From Streptomyces sp. G-G2 (GTDB lineage: Bacteria > Actinomycetota > Actinomycetes > Streptomycetales > Streptomycetaceae): a stretch of DNA of 54,952 nucleotides. Below are positions 1-9,181 of this stretch, in pieces (position 1 is the first letter of the stretch; each line of letters opens with the position of its first letter). Position numbers and translations under genes: made by a program. The stretch lies in NCBI RefSeq assembly GCF_030063135.1, contig NZ_JASISO010000028.1, forward strand, positions 1-54,952, given 5' to 3'. The notes under the pieces are model-generated. The model saw nothing but the letters and a program-made list of their open reading frames with translations, was not told the origin of the DNA and made no database searches.

Positions 1-91
1 CGTCAATGTTCACCTGTTCCAAGCAGGGACGCAGCCCGATACGGACGCTTGATGCCCTCGAGAATCGCCACACTCACCACCGGCTCCGGAG

Positions 92-655
92 TCAACCCCC
101 GAAGGACTTCGCGCGTCGACCACTTAGGTTCGGCCCTGCTTCCTGCCGCAGACCCTCGCAGATGGCCCGCACGGCGACCTTCGTGCCGGCGTAGACGGCC
201 ATCGCGGGTACGACGCGGTAAGCGGCCGTGGACGCCGTGGTGACGAAGTGGCCGCTGCCCTGGGCGCGGAACACGGGGAGGGCAGCGGCGATGCCGTTCA
301 GTACGCCCTTGATGTTGACGTCGACCATGTGGTTCCACTCGTCGGTGCGCAGATCGTCGAGCGGCGAGATCGTGCCCACCCCGGCGTTGCCGACGAGGAC
401 GTCCAGCCGTCCGAAACGCTCGCCGGCCAGGGCAACCAGCTCGCGGAGATCGTCGATCCGGGTCACATCCGTGCGGAGATGCACCGCCTCACCGCCCACC
501 TTCTCGATCCGCGTGGTCAGCGCCGCCAGCCGCTCGGTGCGCCGTGCGCCCAGCACCAGCCGGGCACCGCGCTCGGCCAGCAGCAGCGCGGTCGCCTCGC
601 CGATCCCGCTGCTCGCCCCTGTAATGGCCACGACCTTGCCCGTGATGCCTGGCAT
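92..655 (-). pseudogene. 3'-truncated SDR family oxidoreductase
   Basis: This is a short-chain dehydrogenase/reductase. The N-terminus has the Rossmann NAD(P)-binding motif TGASSGIG (about residues 10-17). NAG and the catalytic YAGTK (Y-x3-K) follow near residues 88 and 163. ATG 655 is chosen because GGAAGG lies about 8 nt upstream; an in-frame start at 724 lacks this. The protein stops after about 187 residues, just past the helix following YxxxK, while relatives run to about 240-250. The last dozen residues (LSGRRAKSFGG) do not look like the family, so the substrate-binding C-terminus seems lost. It is divergent from the XRE regulator at 794, a common regulator/target layout. Family assignment is firm; loss of function is inferred. 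Confidence 0.75.
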
Positions 656-793
656 GACGATTCCTTCCGCACTGCTGCTCATGACTGCTGCTCTCGTGGT
701 CCCTGCCGCTCCTGCCGACGGCAAAGGCCAGTGTGTGACGGCCTTAGCCTGGTATCCAGAGCCAACTCATTCTGGAACTGAAGGTGGTAGTCC

Positions 794-1609
794 ATGTCGG
801 AAAGCGCCTTGTCCGACACTCAACGGCAGCGCCGCGAACTCGCGGCCTTCCTGCGCAGCCGCCGCGAGCTCATCACCCCGCGCGAGGCGGGTCTGCCGTC
901 GACGAGACGGCGCCGCACCCCGGGGCTGCGGCGCGAGGAGCTGGCCGTGCTCGCGGGGATGAGCGCCACTTGGTACACGTATCTGGAGCAGGGCCGGGAC
1001 GTCCGCGCCTCGGACCAGGTCCTGGACGCCCTCGCCAGCGCCCTGCGCCTCGACGCGCACGAGCGCGACCACCTCTTCCGGCTCGCCGGACGAGCACCGG
1101 CCACCGGGGAACCAGGGCCCGAGCCCCTCGACCCGGAGGTGGCCGCCGTCCCCCTGCTGCTGCAGCCGCATCCCGCGTACGTCGTCGACGGCACGTACGA
1201 CGTACTGAGCCACAACCCGGCGACCGAAAGGGCGTTCCCGGGGCTCGTCACCGCGGATGGTCGGCCGCCGAACTTCGCGCGCTGGACGTTCCTGGACCCG
1301 CGGGCACGGGAGGTCCTGGCCGACTGGGAGCCGGAGGCGCGGGGGCTGCTCGCGCGGGTGCGCACCCTGGCCGGCTCCCACCCCGGGGATCCGCGCTTCG
1401 GGCGGCTGGTCGACGAACTGCACGAAGGTAGCTCCGAAGTGCGGGAATGGTGGCCGCGGTACGAGGTCGAGGCACGCGGCGGCGGGCACAAGAGGCTCCG
1501 GTCGCCGGACGGAGGCGTAGCCACGTACGCCTACACGGCGTTCCACGTAGCCGGGCGGCCGGAGCACACCCTCGTGATCTACGCGGCGCCGAGCGCACCC
1601 GGGCCATGA
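794..1609 (+). CDS. XRE-family regulator with MmyB-like ligand domain
   Basis: A 271-residue DNA-binding regulator. The N-terminal third is an XRE helix-turn-helix: RTPGLRREELAVLAGMSATW followed by YLEQGRDVRASDQVLDALA. The C-terminal two thirds match the MmyB-like PAS/ligand-binding region common in actinobacteria (NPATERAFPG, ARWTFLDPRAREVLADWE). Such proteins usually repress a divergent oxidoreductase, and here the truncated SDR lies across a 140-bp divergent intergenic region. AAGGTGG about 7 nt before ATG 794 supports the start. With the SDR broken, the regulator may have lost its main target. Confidence 0.88.
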   Translation: MSESALSDTQRQRRELAAFLRSRRELITPREAGLPSTRRRRTPGLRREELAVLAGMSATWYTYLEQGRDVRASDQVLDALASALRLDAHERDHLFRLAGRAPATGEPGPEPLDPEVAAVPLLLQPHPAYVVDGTYDVLSHNPATERAFPGLVTADGRPPNFARWTFLDPRAREVLADWEPEARGLLARVRTLAGSHPGDPRFGRLVDELHEGSSEVREWWPRYEVEARGGGHKRLRSPDGGVATYAYTAFHVAGRPEHTLVIYAAPSAPGP

Positions 1610-1788
1610 CGGCTCGGCGCGCGAGCAGACCGGACATGACGGAAACTCCGTCCGGCGGCCGCTGAGGACAGGGGTACGACCGTCAACCGGGGCATCACCA
1701 CGGCGGCCGGCGAAGCCCTGGTGTGCGGAGCCTCCTGACCGGTCACGAGCATCGCCGTGCCCGGATGAATTCTGCCGGATCTTCCAGG

Positions 1789-1832
1789 TATGCCCGAACC
1801 TTCAGAAGTGCTTCAGAGCAGCCCACCTGCCG
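1789..1832 (+). repeat. 44-bp dispersed repeat, copy 1
   Basis: Starts TATGCCCGAACC and contains the near-palindrome CAGAAGTGCTTCA. About 36 of 44 bases match the reverse complement of 13529-13572. Both copies lie in non-coding, remnant-rich DNA. Confidence 0.5.
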
Positions 1833-1840
1833 TGGCGGCG

Positions 1841-1942
1841 CTAGCGCGGGGTGGTGTCGTCGGCCTTGAACGGGCTGCCGTGACCGGGCACGATCAGGTC
1901 CGCGGCGGCCAGCACCCGCAGCCGGGAGGCGCGCAGTGCTGC
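1841..1942 (-). pseudogene. C-terminal scrap of an MBL-fold hydrolase
   Basis: About 33 codons ending at a stop read VLAAADLIVPGHGSPFKADD, which fits the C-terminal PGHG metal-ligand region of metallo-beta-lactamase-fold hydrolases. Nothing upstream on this strand restores the rest of the domain. The other roughly 500 bp between 1610 and 2253 show no gene, only one copy of a dispersed 44-bp repeat. Confidence 0.5.
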
Positions 1943-2253
1943 TGTGCCTGTCAGTCCCATCCTTCGGTGAATTGGTTGATCGCAGAATCCGGCTGGCCTG
2001 CCCGGCGGTGGTGCCGCTGAGGCCAGTGAGTGCGGTGGGGTCAACCCCCGCAGGCGATCACTGAGCGGTGCACATCGTGAAGTCGTGGGCCGCGTTACCG
2101 GCGTGACGGTCCGTCCAGCTCCACCTGTGCGTATGGCTCAGCCACGGGACACCCGCCCGCGGGATCAACCGGGCCGCGCCCTTCCAGGAGCGCTGGGGCG
2201 GCTCCAGCCGGTGTCGCTGTGCGCCCGTCAGGCCGCCCCCAGGCCTCCCGAGA

Positions 2254-2973
2254 TCATTCCTCGGCCGCCGACCGGTGCTGCTTCATGACCTGCTGGAGGG
2301 CCTGGTTCACCAGGAGCAGGAGTTCGGCGGAGGACTCGAAGCGGGCGCCCGCAGGAGTGGCGGCCCCGAGGATCTCCGCTCCACGCTGTGATGCCGCCGC
2401 CAGGGTGACGTTCATCTGCGTGGTCGCGAGAATCGACCGGAACCAGAAGTCGTCGTCGATGACATAACGTTCGCGGCGCATGCCGGGAGACCGTTCGCGC
2501 CTGAGCATGCCCTGCTGTTCGAGGAACGTGACGGCGTGCGAGACCGACGCCGGGCTGATGCGCAGCCGCTGGATCAGGTCGGCGGCGGTGAGGGCGCCGG
2601 AGTCGGTGATGTACAGACAGGCCAGCACCCTGGCCGTCATCCGGGGCAGCCCCTGCTGCTCCAGGAGATCGGTGTAGGAGTCCGTGAACCCCTGGACCGC
2701 TCGGGGGTCGCGGCCGTGGGCGCCGTCGTCGAGGGCGGGTGATGTCGGAGGCCGAGCGGTAACGGCCTGCTTGCGTCGGCGCGCACGTTCCCGAGTGGCT
2801 TCTTGCGCTTGGCTCGCCCCGTAACCCTCGGGGCCGCCGTTGCGCGTGACCTCCCGCATGACCGTCGACGCGGGCCGGTCCAGCAGTCGGCCGATCTCCG
2901 CGTATCCGCGCCCCTCGGCCAGCCCCCTGGCGATGTCCTGACGATCCTCGTTGGTGAGCCTGCCTCCGGGCAT
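2254..2973 (-). CDS. GbsR/MarR-family regulator with extra N-terminal HTH
   Basis: A predicted 239-residue repressor. Residues 1-55 form a helix-turn-helix like the N-terminus of IS30-type transposases (RLTNEDRQDIARGLAEG, YAEIGRLLDRPASTVMREV). Residues 95-239 are a GbsR/MarR winged helix (FTDSYTDLLEQQGLPRMTARVL, LIQRLRISPASVSHAVTFLEQ, RRERYVIDDDFW) with a C-terminal dimerisation helix. ATG 2973 is chosen over upstream starts because GGAAGGAG sits about 9 nt before it; the upstream in-frame codons fall inside an 18-bp tandem repeat. It is divergent from the serine hydrolase at 3344, with palindromic candidate operators between them. Two DNA-binding modules in one chain are unusual. Confidence 0.8.
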   Translation of the reverse strand: MPGGRLTNEDRQDIARGLAEGRGYAEIGRLLDRPASTVMREVTRNGGPEGYGASQAQEATRERARRRKQAVTARPPTSPALDDGAHGRDPRAVQGFTDSYTDLLEQQGLPRMTARVLACLYITDSGALTAADLIQRLRISPASVSHAVTFLEQQGMLRRERSPGMRRERYVIDDDFWFRSILATTQMNVTLAAASQRGAEILGAATPAGARFESSAELLLLVNQALQQVMKQHRSAAEE

Positions 2974-2998
2974 CGGCGCCGGTCTCCTTCCGCCTGTC

Positions 2999-3062
2999 TG
3001 TCGGCATGTCGCCGTCTGTCGACGTGCCACTGTCTGTCAACGTGTCGCCGTCTGTCGGCAGG
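2999..3062. repeat. 18-bp tandem repeat, about 3.5 copies
   Basis: Units TGTCGGCATGTCGCCGTC, TGTCGACGTGCCACTGTC and TGTCAACGTGTCGCCGTC, then a partial TGTCGGCAGG, lie directly 5' of the GbsR-type gene and would fall in its leader. It could hold regulator-binding sites or be a slippage minisatellite. Confidence 0.75.
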
Positions 3063-3115
3063 CGTGGAACACGGCGCCCGCACGCCTGGCTGCACCGTAT
3101 GCGCCCCGTCAGCCC

Positions 3116-3240
3116 ATTGCAATGTCGACCCCGGCCCCGCCTTTGCGTTCAGTAGTAGGTTCATTGCAATAGTCGCCAATTGTGCCTTGAATGCTGGACA
3201 GTTAGGCGCTAGGTGAACGTTGACCGATCAGTGAACGCAA
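3116..3240. promoter_or_regulatory. Candidate operators between the GbsR-type gene and the hydrolase
   Basis: CATTGCAATG (3116-3125) is a perfect palindrome, and ATTGCAAT recurs at 3163-3170. TTGCGTTCA (3143-3151) is repeated inverted as TGAACGCAA (3232-3240), and GTGAACG is repeated directly at 3213 and 3231. Shared CATTGC/GCAATG half-sites in a divergent regulator-target gap fit MarR/GbsR operators. The assignment is inferred. Confidence 0.45.
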
Positions 3241-3343
3241 TGTAGCTTCGTCCTTGTTCAGCACTTCCCGAACTTCGGCGAGGGTCGGTCAGCGGTCCCC
3301 ACCCACATCCGCCACCGGCGGTCCGCGATCAAGGAGTTACACG

Positions 3344-4573
3344 ATGAGCAAGAACCACGGAGGCTTCTCCGAGGCCGGGCTGCGCAGCATGCGCGACGTA
3401 CTGGCGCGGCACGTGGACTCCGGGAAGATCCCCGGTCTGGTCGCCCTGGTCAGCCGCGGCGAGGAGACGTACGTCGAGGCGCTCGGGACCATGCGCCACG
3501 ACGGCGGCGCGCCGATGCGCAGGGACACGATCTTCCGGATGGCGTCGACGTCCAAGCCGGTCGCGGCCGCCGCGGTGATGGTCCTGGTGGACGAGTGCAG
3601 GCTCCGGATCGACGACACGGTCGACCGGTGGCTGCCCGAACTCGCCGACCGGCAGGTGCTGAAGCGGATCGACGGTCCGTTGGACGAGACCGTGCCGGCC
3701 CGGCGGCCGATCACCGTACGGGACCTGCTGACCTCTACGTTCGGGCTCGGCATGGATATGACGGCGCTGGGTGCTCCGATCATGAACGCGATATTCGAGC
3801 AGGGGCTCACGCCCAACCTGCCGGTGCCGATGCCCGGACCGGACGAGTGGATCCGCCGCCTCGGCACCCTTCCGCTGATGCACCAGCCCGGAGAGCGCTG
3901 GCAGTACCAGATCAGCAACGACCTGCTCGGCGTACTGGTCGCCAGGGTCACGGGCCAGACGTTCGAGGCGTTCCTGCGCGAGCGGATCTTCGAGCCCCTG
4001 GGCATGAAGGACACCGGCTTCCACGTCCCCGCCGACAAGATCGACCGGCTGACGGACCTCTACGCCCCCGACCCGCAGAGCGGAGAGTTCCACGTCTGGG
4101 ACGCGGCCAAGGGGGGACGGTGGAGCGAGCCTCCGGCGTTCCAGGGCGGCGGTGGTGGGCTGGTCTCCACCGCCGACGACTACCACGCGTACTTCCGCAT
4201 GCTGCTGAACGGCGGGACGCACGGCGGCGAGCGGATCCTGTCCCGGCCGGCCGTCGAGCTGATGACCACCAACCGCCTCACGCCCGAGCAGCAGGCCGTC
4301 CGGCACGCCATGGCCGTCAACAACGTCCACCTGTCGTTCGGCCAGGGGCAGCACGGCGGCTGGGGCATCGGGATGGCGGTGCGCACCTATCGCGGTGACT
4401 ACGCGTCCGTCGGTCAGTTCGGCTGGGACGGCGGCAGCGGCACCTCGACCTACGCGGACCCGGAGAAGAACCTCACCGGAGTCCTGCTCACCCAGGTCGG
4501 CATGTCCGTACCGAACTCGGCACACGCCTTCCACGACTTCTGGAGCACGGTCTACCAGGCCATTGAGGACTGA
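3344..4573 (+). CDS. Serine hydrolase, beta-lactamase class C family
   Basis: A 409-residue serine hydrolase of the class C beta-lactamase / penicillin-binding / esterase group. The nucleophile motif S-x-x-K is STSK (residues 68-71, in FRMASTSKPVA). The Tyr-x-Asn motif lies in WQYQISNDLLG. A C-terminal HGGWGIGM and GWDGGSGTSTYADP region stands where the KTG-like element usually is. ATG 3344 has AAGGAG 8 nt upstream, and a longer in-frame extension from 3254 has no such site. No signal peptide is visible, so the enzyme is probably cytoplasmic, more likely an esterase or peptidase than a secreted drug-resistance enzyme. It is probably controlled by the divergent GbsR-type regulator. Confidence 0.88.
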   Translation: MSKNHGGFSEAGLRSMRDVLARHVDSGKIPGLVALVSRGEETYVEALGTMRHDGGAPMRRDTIFRMASTSKPVAAAAVMVLVDECRLRIDDTVDRWLPELADRQVLKRIDGPLDETVPARRPITVRDLLTSTFGLGMDMTALGAPIMNAIFEQGLTPNLPVPMPGPDEWIRRLGTLPLMHQPGERWQYQISNDLLGVLVARVTGQTFEAFLRERIFEPLGMKDTGFHVPADKIDRLTDLYAPDPQSGEFHVWDAAKGGRWSEPPAFQGGGGGLVSTADDYHAYFRMLLNGGTHGGERILSRPAVELMTTNRLTPEQQAVRHAMAVNNVHLSFGQGQHGGWGIGMAVRTYRGDYASVGQFGWDGGSGTSTYADPEKNLTGVLLTQVGMSVPNSAHAFHDFWSTVYQAIED

Positions 4574-4611
4574 CACCGGGGGCTGGGGTACGGGCCCGCG
4601 TGCGTGCCCGA

Positions 4612-5330
4612 TCTCGGCCGACGAGCACCACGCCACCGACCTCGTCGTCTCCGGCGAGCAGCTCCCGCACCGGCAGCTTGCGCTGGGCCACCTCGGCGCG
4701 GGCCCGCACGTGCTGCGCCTGCATTTCTCCGGCAACGCCTCTCCGGCGGCCGCCAGCTCTGCCCTCGTGGACTCGCTGCAGGTAACGACGTACGAGCCGG
4801 ACAGCCCGCAGTACCTGGTGCTGCGCCATGCCCCGTCGTCTACGGGCGCAGCCTCGCCGGCCTCGGCAGCCCGTACCAGAACGCGACCACTGGCACACCG
4901 CTCATCGCGTGGCACGAGGTCGCCCCGGCAGCCACTCCAGGCCACCAGATCCTCACCTACTCAGTGGTGTGGAGCAATGAGGGCGGCGGAACGAACAACC
5001 CCGCACTGAGGGCGCGTTGGGGTCGCGCCACCGGCATCGAGTGGATCTACTCGGTCGAGGTCGACGAGCACGGCAGCCGAGTCGCGGGCAGCGACACCTT
5101 CCATGCCCCAGTCACCAGACGCTGCACTTCAGCGGCACGTACGAGGGCGACCACGCCTTGCTGGAGACATGCACGTCGAACAACAACATGTGCGACGTCG
5201 TCGACGAGCCGGCGCGCTTCCTTCGGCGTCCACGCCGTCCACGCCTGAAGTGAGCGACCAGCGCGACTACCTGTACGCGGTGGTCAAGAAGACCACTCAG
5301 CCGGCCAACACCGGCCCGCTGCGCCTGCGC
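4612..5330 (+). pseudogene. Frameshifted secreted-type hypothetical protein
   Basis: Protein-like sequence continues through three frames. DEHHATDLVVSGEQLPHRQL is in one, then SPYQNATTGTPLIAWHEV and YSVVWSNEGGGTNNP in the second. HQTLHFSGTYEGDHALLETC and SNNNMCDVVDEPARF are in the third. Acidic, aromatic and cysteine-containing segments suggest an extracellular protein, but no start, signal peptide or intact frame remains. At least two frameshifts are needed, near 4830 and 5110. I do not recognise the family. Confidence 0.55.
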
Positions 5331-5391
5331 CCCCGGCGCGCCGCCGCCCTGTCCCCTCGCGGGCCGTCCCGCAGCCGGGAGTCTCAGCACG

Positions 5392-6336
5392 TCAGGCAGT
5401 CGACCCTCCAGGCGCGCGAAGCGTCCGTCGGACGGCGTCACGGAGCCAGCGGTGGGCTCCGTCGGCGGTCTGGCGGGGATGCCAGGCCATGCCGATGGTC
5501 AGTGGCGGCAGAGGCAGGGGGATATCGAGGAGGTGCAGGCCGAGGGCGGTGGCGTCGGCGGTGAGGGGTGAGGGAGCCGCGCCGGAGAGCGCCGCGGGGA
5601 CCAGGCAGACGACGTCGCTGCGGGCGGCAAGGGCCATCGCGGCCAGATGGCTCGGGAGGACGACGGCGACCCGCCGACGTAGGTCCCGCTCGGCCAGGGC
5701 GGTGTCGAGGGGACCGGTGAACCGGCCTCGGCGGCTGACCGCGACGTGGTCGGCGGCAGCGAGCCGGGCTGGGGTCAGGGGCTCCTCGGCCAGGGGGTGA
5801 CCGGACCGGACGGCCGCCACCATCCGCAGGGTGAGCAGCTTTTCGACCTGGGTTTCCGGATCGACGTGGTCGATGGAGCCGATCTCCAGGTCGATCCGGC
5901 CGTCGCGGAGGGCCGGCCCAGCCTCCAACTCCTCGGCCCGGAACCGCAATGAGACCCCCGGCGCCTCTTGCCGGGTCAGTCTCAGCAGGCCGGAGGCCAG
6001 TGCCGCACCGACCAGGTCGGCGGCCTGGAGAGTGAAGGTGCTGCGCAGGGTGGCGGGGTCGACCACGGTGCCGGGGGCGAGGAGCGCTCCCAGGCTGCGC
6101 ACCACCGCAGCGGCCTCGTCGCGCAAGGCCTGGGCGCGCGGAGTGGGGACCATCGTTTGCCCTGCCCGGACCAGGAGGGGGTCTTGGAGGATGCGGCGCA
6201 GGCGGCCGAGGGTGCGGCTCATGGCTGCCGGGGAGGTGTGGAGACGGGTGGCGGCGCGCGTGACGCTCTGCTCAGTCAGCAGGGCGTCGAGCGCGACCGC
6301 GAGGTTGGCGTCGATGACCGGATCAGGGCTGTTCAC
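5392..6336 (-). CDS. LysR-family transcriptional regulator
   Basis: A 314-residue LysR regulator. The N-terminal winged helix-turn-helix includes LDALLTEQSVTRAATRLHTS and PAAMSRTLGRLRRILQDPLL. The effector domain covers about residues 95-305. The start is a GTG at 6336. It is divergent from the NmrA-like reductase at 6450, and the 113-bp gap holds the palindrome GCAATGATTGC. The usual logic would be LysR control of the reductase, but that reductase carries a frameshift in this sequence. Confidence 0.9.
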   Translation of the reverse strand: MNSPDPVIDANLAVALDALLTEQSVTRAATRLHTSPAAMSRTLGRLRRILQDPLLVRAGQTMVPTPRAQALRDEAAAVVRSLGALLAPGTVVDPATLRSTFTLQAADLVGAALASGLLRLTRQEAPGVSLRFRAEELEAGPALRDGRIDLEIGSIDHVDPETQVEKLLTLRMVAAVRSGHPLAEEPLTPARLAAADHVAVSRRGRFTGPLDTALAERDLRRRVAVVLPSHLAAMALAARSDVVCLVPAALSGAAPSPLTADATALGLHLLDIPLPLPPLTIGMAWHPRQTADGAHRWLRDAVRRTLRAPGGSTA

Positions 6337-6355
6337 CAGGGTAATTCCATTTCAG

Positions 6356-6366
6356 GCAATGATTGC
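6356..6366. promoter_or_regulatory. Candidate LysR operator
   Basis: GCAAT-G-ATTGC is a perfect 11-bp inverted repeat just upstream of the LysR start and about 85 bp before the divergent reductase, where a LysR site would be expected. Confidence 0.35.
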
Positions 6367-6449
6367 GTGCTGAAGTTCCCATTGTGGCACTGCCGTGGCT
6401 CTCAGCAGGATGGAGGGCGTACCGACCCGGCACGACCTGCGAGGTTTTC

Positions 6450-7342
6450 ATGATCGTCATCACTGCTCCCACGGGGAACATCGGCCGCCACCTGGTGCCC
6501 CTGCTCCTGGAAGCCGCCCCCACCCACGGCGAGGAACTGCGGGTGATCGCACGCGACCCCGCCCGGCTCCCTGACGCGGTGCGCGAACGCGTCGAGGTGG
6601 TCATCGGCTCGCACGGAGACGCCGAGGTCGTCGACCGGGCCTTCGAGGGCGCGGACGCCGTCTTCTGGCTCGCCCCCCGGACTCCTCTCTGGCCCCGACC
6701 GACGCCTACTGCGGCTTCACCCGCCCCGCAGCGAAGGCGCTCGCCGCCCACGGCGTCGGGCACGTCGTCGGCGTCTCCGCGCTCGGCCGCGGCACTCCGG
6801 TCGCCGACCGCGCCGGGCTCGTCACCGCCTCCCACGCCATGGACGACCTCCTCGCGAAAACGGGCGTCGCCTACCGGGCCCTGGCCAACCCCTCCTTCTT
6901 CGAGAACCTCCTGGAGGAGGCCGACTCGATCCGCGAGAGGGGCGTCTTCACCGACGTGGTCGACGCCGACCGCAAGGCCCCCCTCACGGCCGTCGCCGAC
7001 ATCGCCGCCGTCGCCGCCCGCCTGCTGCTGGACCGCTCCTGGACCGGCATCGACAATGTCCCGGTTCTCGGCCCCCAGGACCTGTCTCCCCATGACCTGG
7101 CCCGCATCATGACCGAGCAGTTGGGCCGCCCCGTCCGCTACGAGCGCCAGCCCCTCGAGGAACTGCGTACCACTCTCGTCGGCTACGGCCTCGACGAAGC
7201 GTTCGTCCAAGGCATCGCCGACATGAAGCAGGCCAAGGACAGCGGCCTCGACGCCGGCGTTACCCGTACCGCGGCCACCGCCTCTCCCACCACCTTCCAG
7301 CAGTGGTGCGCCCAAACCCTCAAGCCCGCCGTCCTGTCCTGA
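6450..7342 (+). pseudogene. NmrA-like NAD(P)-binding reductase with one frameshift
   Basis: The N-terminal part begins MIVITAPTGNIGRHLVPLLL, the NAD(P)-binding motif of atypical SDR/NmrA proteins. After FWLAP the frame is lost in a run of six C (about 6675-6680). The next frame continues with DAYCGFTRPAAKALAAHG, MDDLLAKTGVAYRALANPSF and VPVLGPQDLSPHDLARIMTE to a stop at 7342. One added C restores about 297 residues, normal for the family. It is therefore either a very recent pseudogene or a sequencing error in the homopolymer. It is divergent from the LysR gene, and darcynin follows 77 bp downstream on the same strand. Confidence 0.8.
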
Positions 7343-7419
7343 CCCACACCGTCGGCGCATCACCGGAATCCGTGGTGCCCACCACATCGAGACCACTTGC
7401 CACCTGGGGAGGACCCGCC

Positions 7420-7785
7420 ATGCCCACCAAGGAAGCCGAAGCAACGGTGACCGCTTTCATACTCGTCAAGAGCACACCTGAATGGCTTGCCATGACCGTC
7501 CAGGAACGGGTGGACGCCTTCACCACCCAAGTCGTCTCCGCGATCGAGGCCAAAACCACCGGCGTCAGGTCACGCTTCTACGACACCGAGTTCTACTCCG
7601 CACGCGTCACCGACGTCTGGGTCTGGGAAGCAGACGATCACCGCGCGTACCAGCTCCTCATCGACGCGCTGCGAGAGACTCCCTTCTGGGACCGCTACTT
7701 CGAAGTCGTCGACCTGCTGGTCGGCACCGAGAACGGCTACGCCCGCACCTACGGCCTCGACCCCGTAGCCACCATCACCACCTGA
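7420..7785 (+). CDS. Darcynin family protein
   Basis: A 121-residue protein that I recognise as darcynin-like from VTAFILVKSTPEWLAM, RFYDTEFYSARVTDVWVWEA, DDHRAYQLLIDALRETPFWD and RYFEVVDLLVGTENGY. The family has no established biochemical role. The fold is probably a ferredoxin-like alpha/beta dimer like many small stress-related or monooxygenase-type proteins. GGGGAGGA about 8 nt before ATG 7420 supports the start. It lies downstream of the NmrA-like reductase, probably co-transcribed, and a strong hairpin follows it. Confidence 0.75.
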   Translation: MPTKEAEATVTAFILVKSTPEWLAMTVQERVDAFTTQVVSAIEAKTTGVRSRFYDTEFYSARVTDVWVWEADDHRAYQLLIDALRETPFWDRYFEVVDLLVGTENGYARTYGLDPVATITT

Positions 7786-7866
7786 TACACCGCCCGCTCC
7801 GCGTGACCGGGCCGGGGTCCGGCCAGGGTCCACCCAAGAAGCGCCACAGGCACCGAACCTTCCTTT

Positions 7867-7898
7867 CCATGGGCCGCCTCCCAAGAAGCGGCCCATGG
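7867..7898 (+). terminator. Hairpin after darcynin
   Basis: CCATGGGCCGC and GCGGCCCATGG form a perfect 11-bp stem with a 10-nt loop, 82 nt after the darcynin stop. There is no U tract, which is common for Streptomyces terminators. Confidence 0.5.
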
Positions 7899-8037
7899 GC
7901 GCCTGTCCGCGCGGGCCGATGCGTTCTTCGAGCGGATCCTGGATGCGGGTCCGGTGGGGGCCCGCGGACGGCACTACTGGCGGCTTCTGAGCTCACTTCT
8001 CGCCCCTTCTTTTTCGGCTCGTCTCGGTGATCGCACA

Positions 8038-8344
8038 TCACGTCAGCAACTGGTCGCCGAGGGGGCTGCGCAGGTAGAGCACGAGGTGGCCGTGCCGGGC
8101 CCGGGTGACCAGCCCCGCGCGGTGCAGGACGCCGAGGTGCTGGCTCACTGTGCCGGGGCCGGCGCCCAGCCGCTGGGCGAGTTCGGTCGTGCTGGCCGGT
8201 TGGGCGAGAAGGCCGATGACGCGGGCGCGGGTGCGGCCGAGCAGGTCGGCCAGTACGGCCGGCGGGGCTGTGGTGTCGGTGTGCCAGACGGTGGCGAGGC
8301 CGCGGGGCGAGGTGGGTGTCGCGGGCGGTCTCCCACATCACACC
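8038..8344 (-). pseudogene. N-terminally truncated ArsR-type regulator
   Basis: The frame ending at the TGA at 8038-8040 reads RTRARVIGLLAQPASTTELA, QRLGAGPGTVSQHLGVLHRA and GLVTRARHGHLVLYLRSPLG. This is the C-terminal ArsR-like winged helix-turn-helix of the long streptomycete ArsR proteins with an N-terminal DUF5937 region. About 95 codons remain and the large N-terminal region is missing. No start codon has a usable ribosome binding site. The rest of 7899-8720 shows no clear gene. Confidence 0.6.
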
Positions 8345-8720
8345 GGTCTCCGGCGAGGGCTAGCCGTGCGCGGCACTAGCTCATCCGGGGCTCCTGGGCT
8401 GTCATCTGGCGTGGTGGCACCACGGTATCGCCGCACGGGGGACCTGGAGCCCGGTACGCACGAACGCGCTCCGGGCCGGGGCGGACCATGACGCGGGTGG
8501 AGGGGGCGCCCGCGGGCCCGGCGACGCCTGACCTTCGGGCCTCCACGTTCGCCTACGCCCTGTCAGCCCCCGGCTCCACGCTGCGAGGCCGGCGAAGTCG
8601 GGCGGTGGCCGGAGATTCTTGATCATTCGCGTGGTGTCCAGGAACACCACGGACCACGGCTCACCCGGTTGCAGAGGCCCTGGTGCGCGGGGCGGCGGCT
8701 GGGCAGGCTAGTTTGCTCGG

Positions 8721-9161
8721 ATGAGTCTTCTCGATGATGTGGCCGAGCGTGACGGCTGGCGGTGCTGGGTGTGCGACGAACCGGTGGACCCCGACAAGTC
8801 GGTGAACGACGCGCAGGGGCCCAGCGTTGACAGTCGGACCGCCGACCGGAAGGCCAAGGTCGCCGAGCGGCTCGCGCACCGCGGGTGCAACAGCCGCAAG
8901 GGCGCGGTCAAGGTGGTCATCGCCTGGCCGGACCGCTTGTACGTGGTCGAACCCGCGCCGCTGATCGCCGTCGCCGCGCGGTTGGAGCGCAAGGGGGGCC
9001 GCGAGATGGTGGGCCGTTGTCCGACCAGGAAGGACGCCCAGGCTGCGGCGGATTGGCTGGTGGACCGGTTCTCCCGGCTGGTACCGGGGCTGGCGGTGGC
9101 CGCCGACATCGAGGCGGGTGGCGGCCAGTTCCTCGTCATCCTGAACGCCGGCCGCCGCTGA
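8721..9161 (+). CDS. Small protein with degenerate HNH/treble-clef zinc motif
   Basis: A 146-residue cytoplasmic protein of unknown function. The N-terminus has C15-x2-C18 (GWRCWVCDE) and a second half-site H53-x2-C56-N57 (ERLAHRGCNSRKG), the layout of an HNH/treble-clef zinc knuckle. The central D-H pair of active HNH nucleases is not visible, so catalysis is doubtful. The C-terminal half (about 80-146) is a small alpha/beta region. It lies 20 bp upstream of the SMI1/KNR4-type gene on the same strand. The ATG at 8721 has no strong ribosome binding site. Confidence 0.6.
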   Translation: MSLLDDVAERDGWRCWVCDEPVDPDKSVNDAQGPSVDSRTADRKAKVAERLAHRGCNSRKGAVKVVIAWPDRLYVVEPAPLIAVAARLERKGGREMVGRCPTRKDAQAAADWLVDRFSRLVPGLAVAADIEAGGGQFLVILNAGRR

Positions 9162-9181
9162 CCCGGGATCACCGGGCACAC

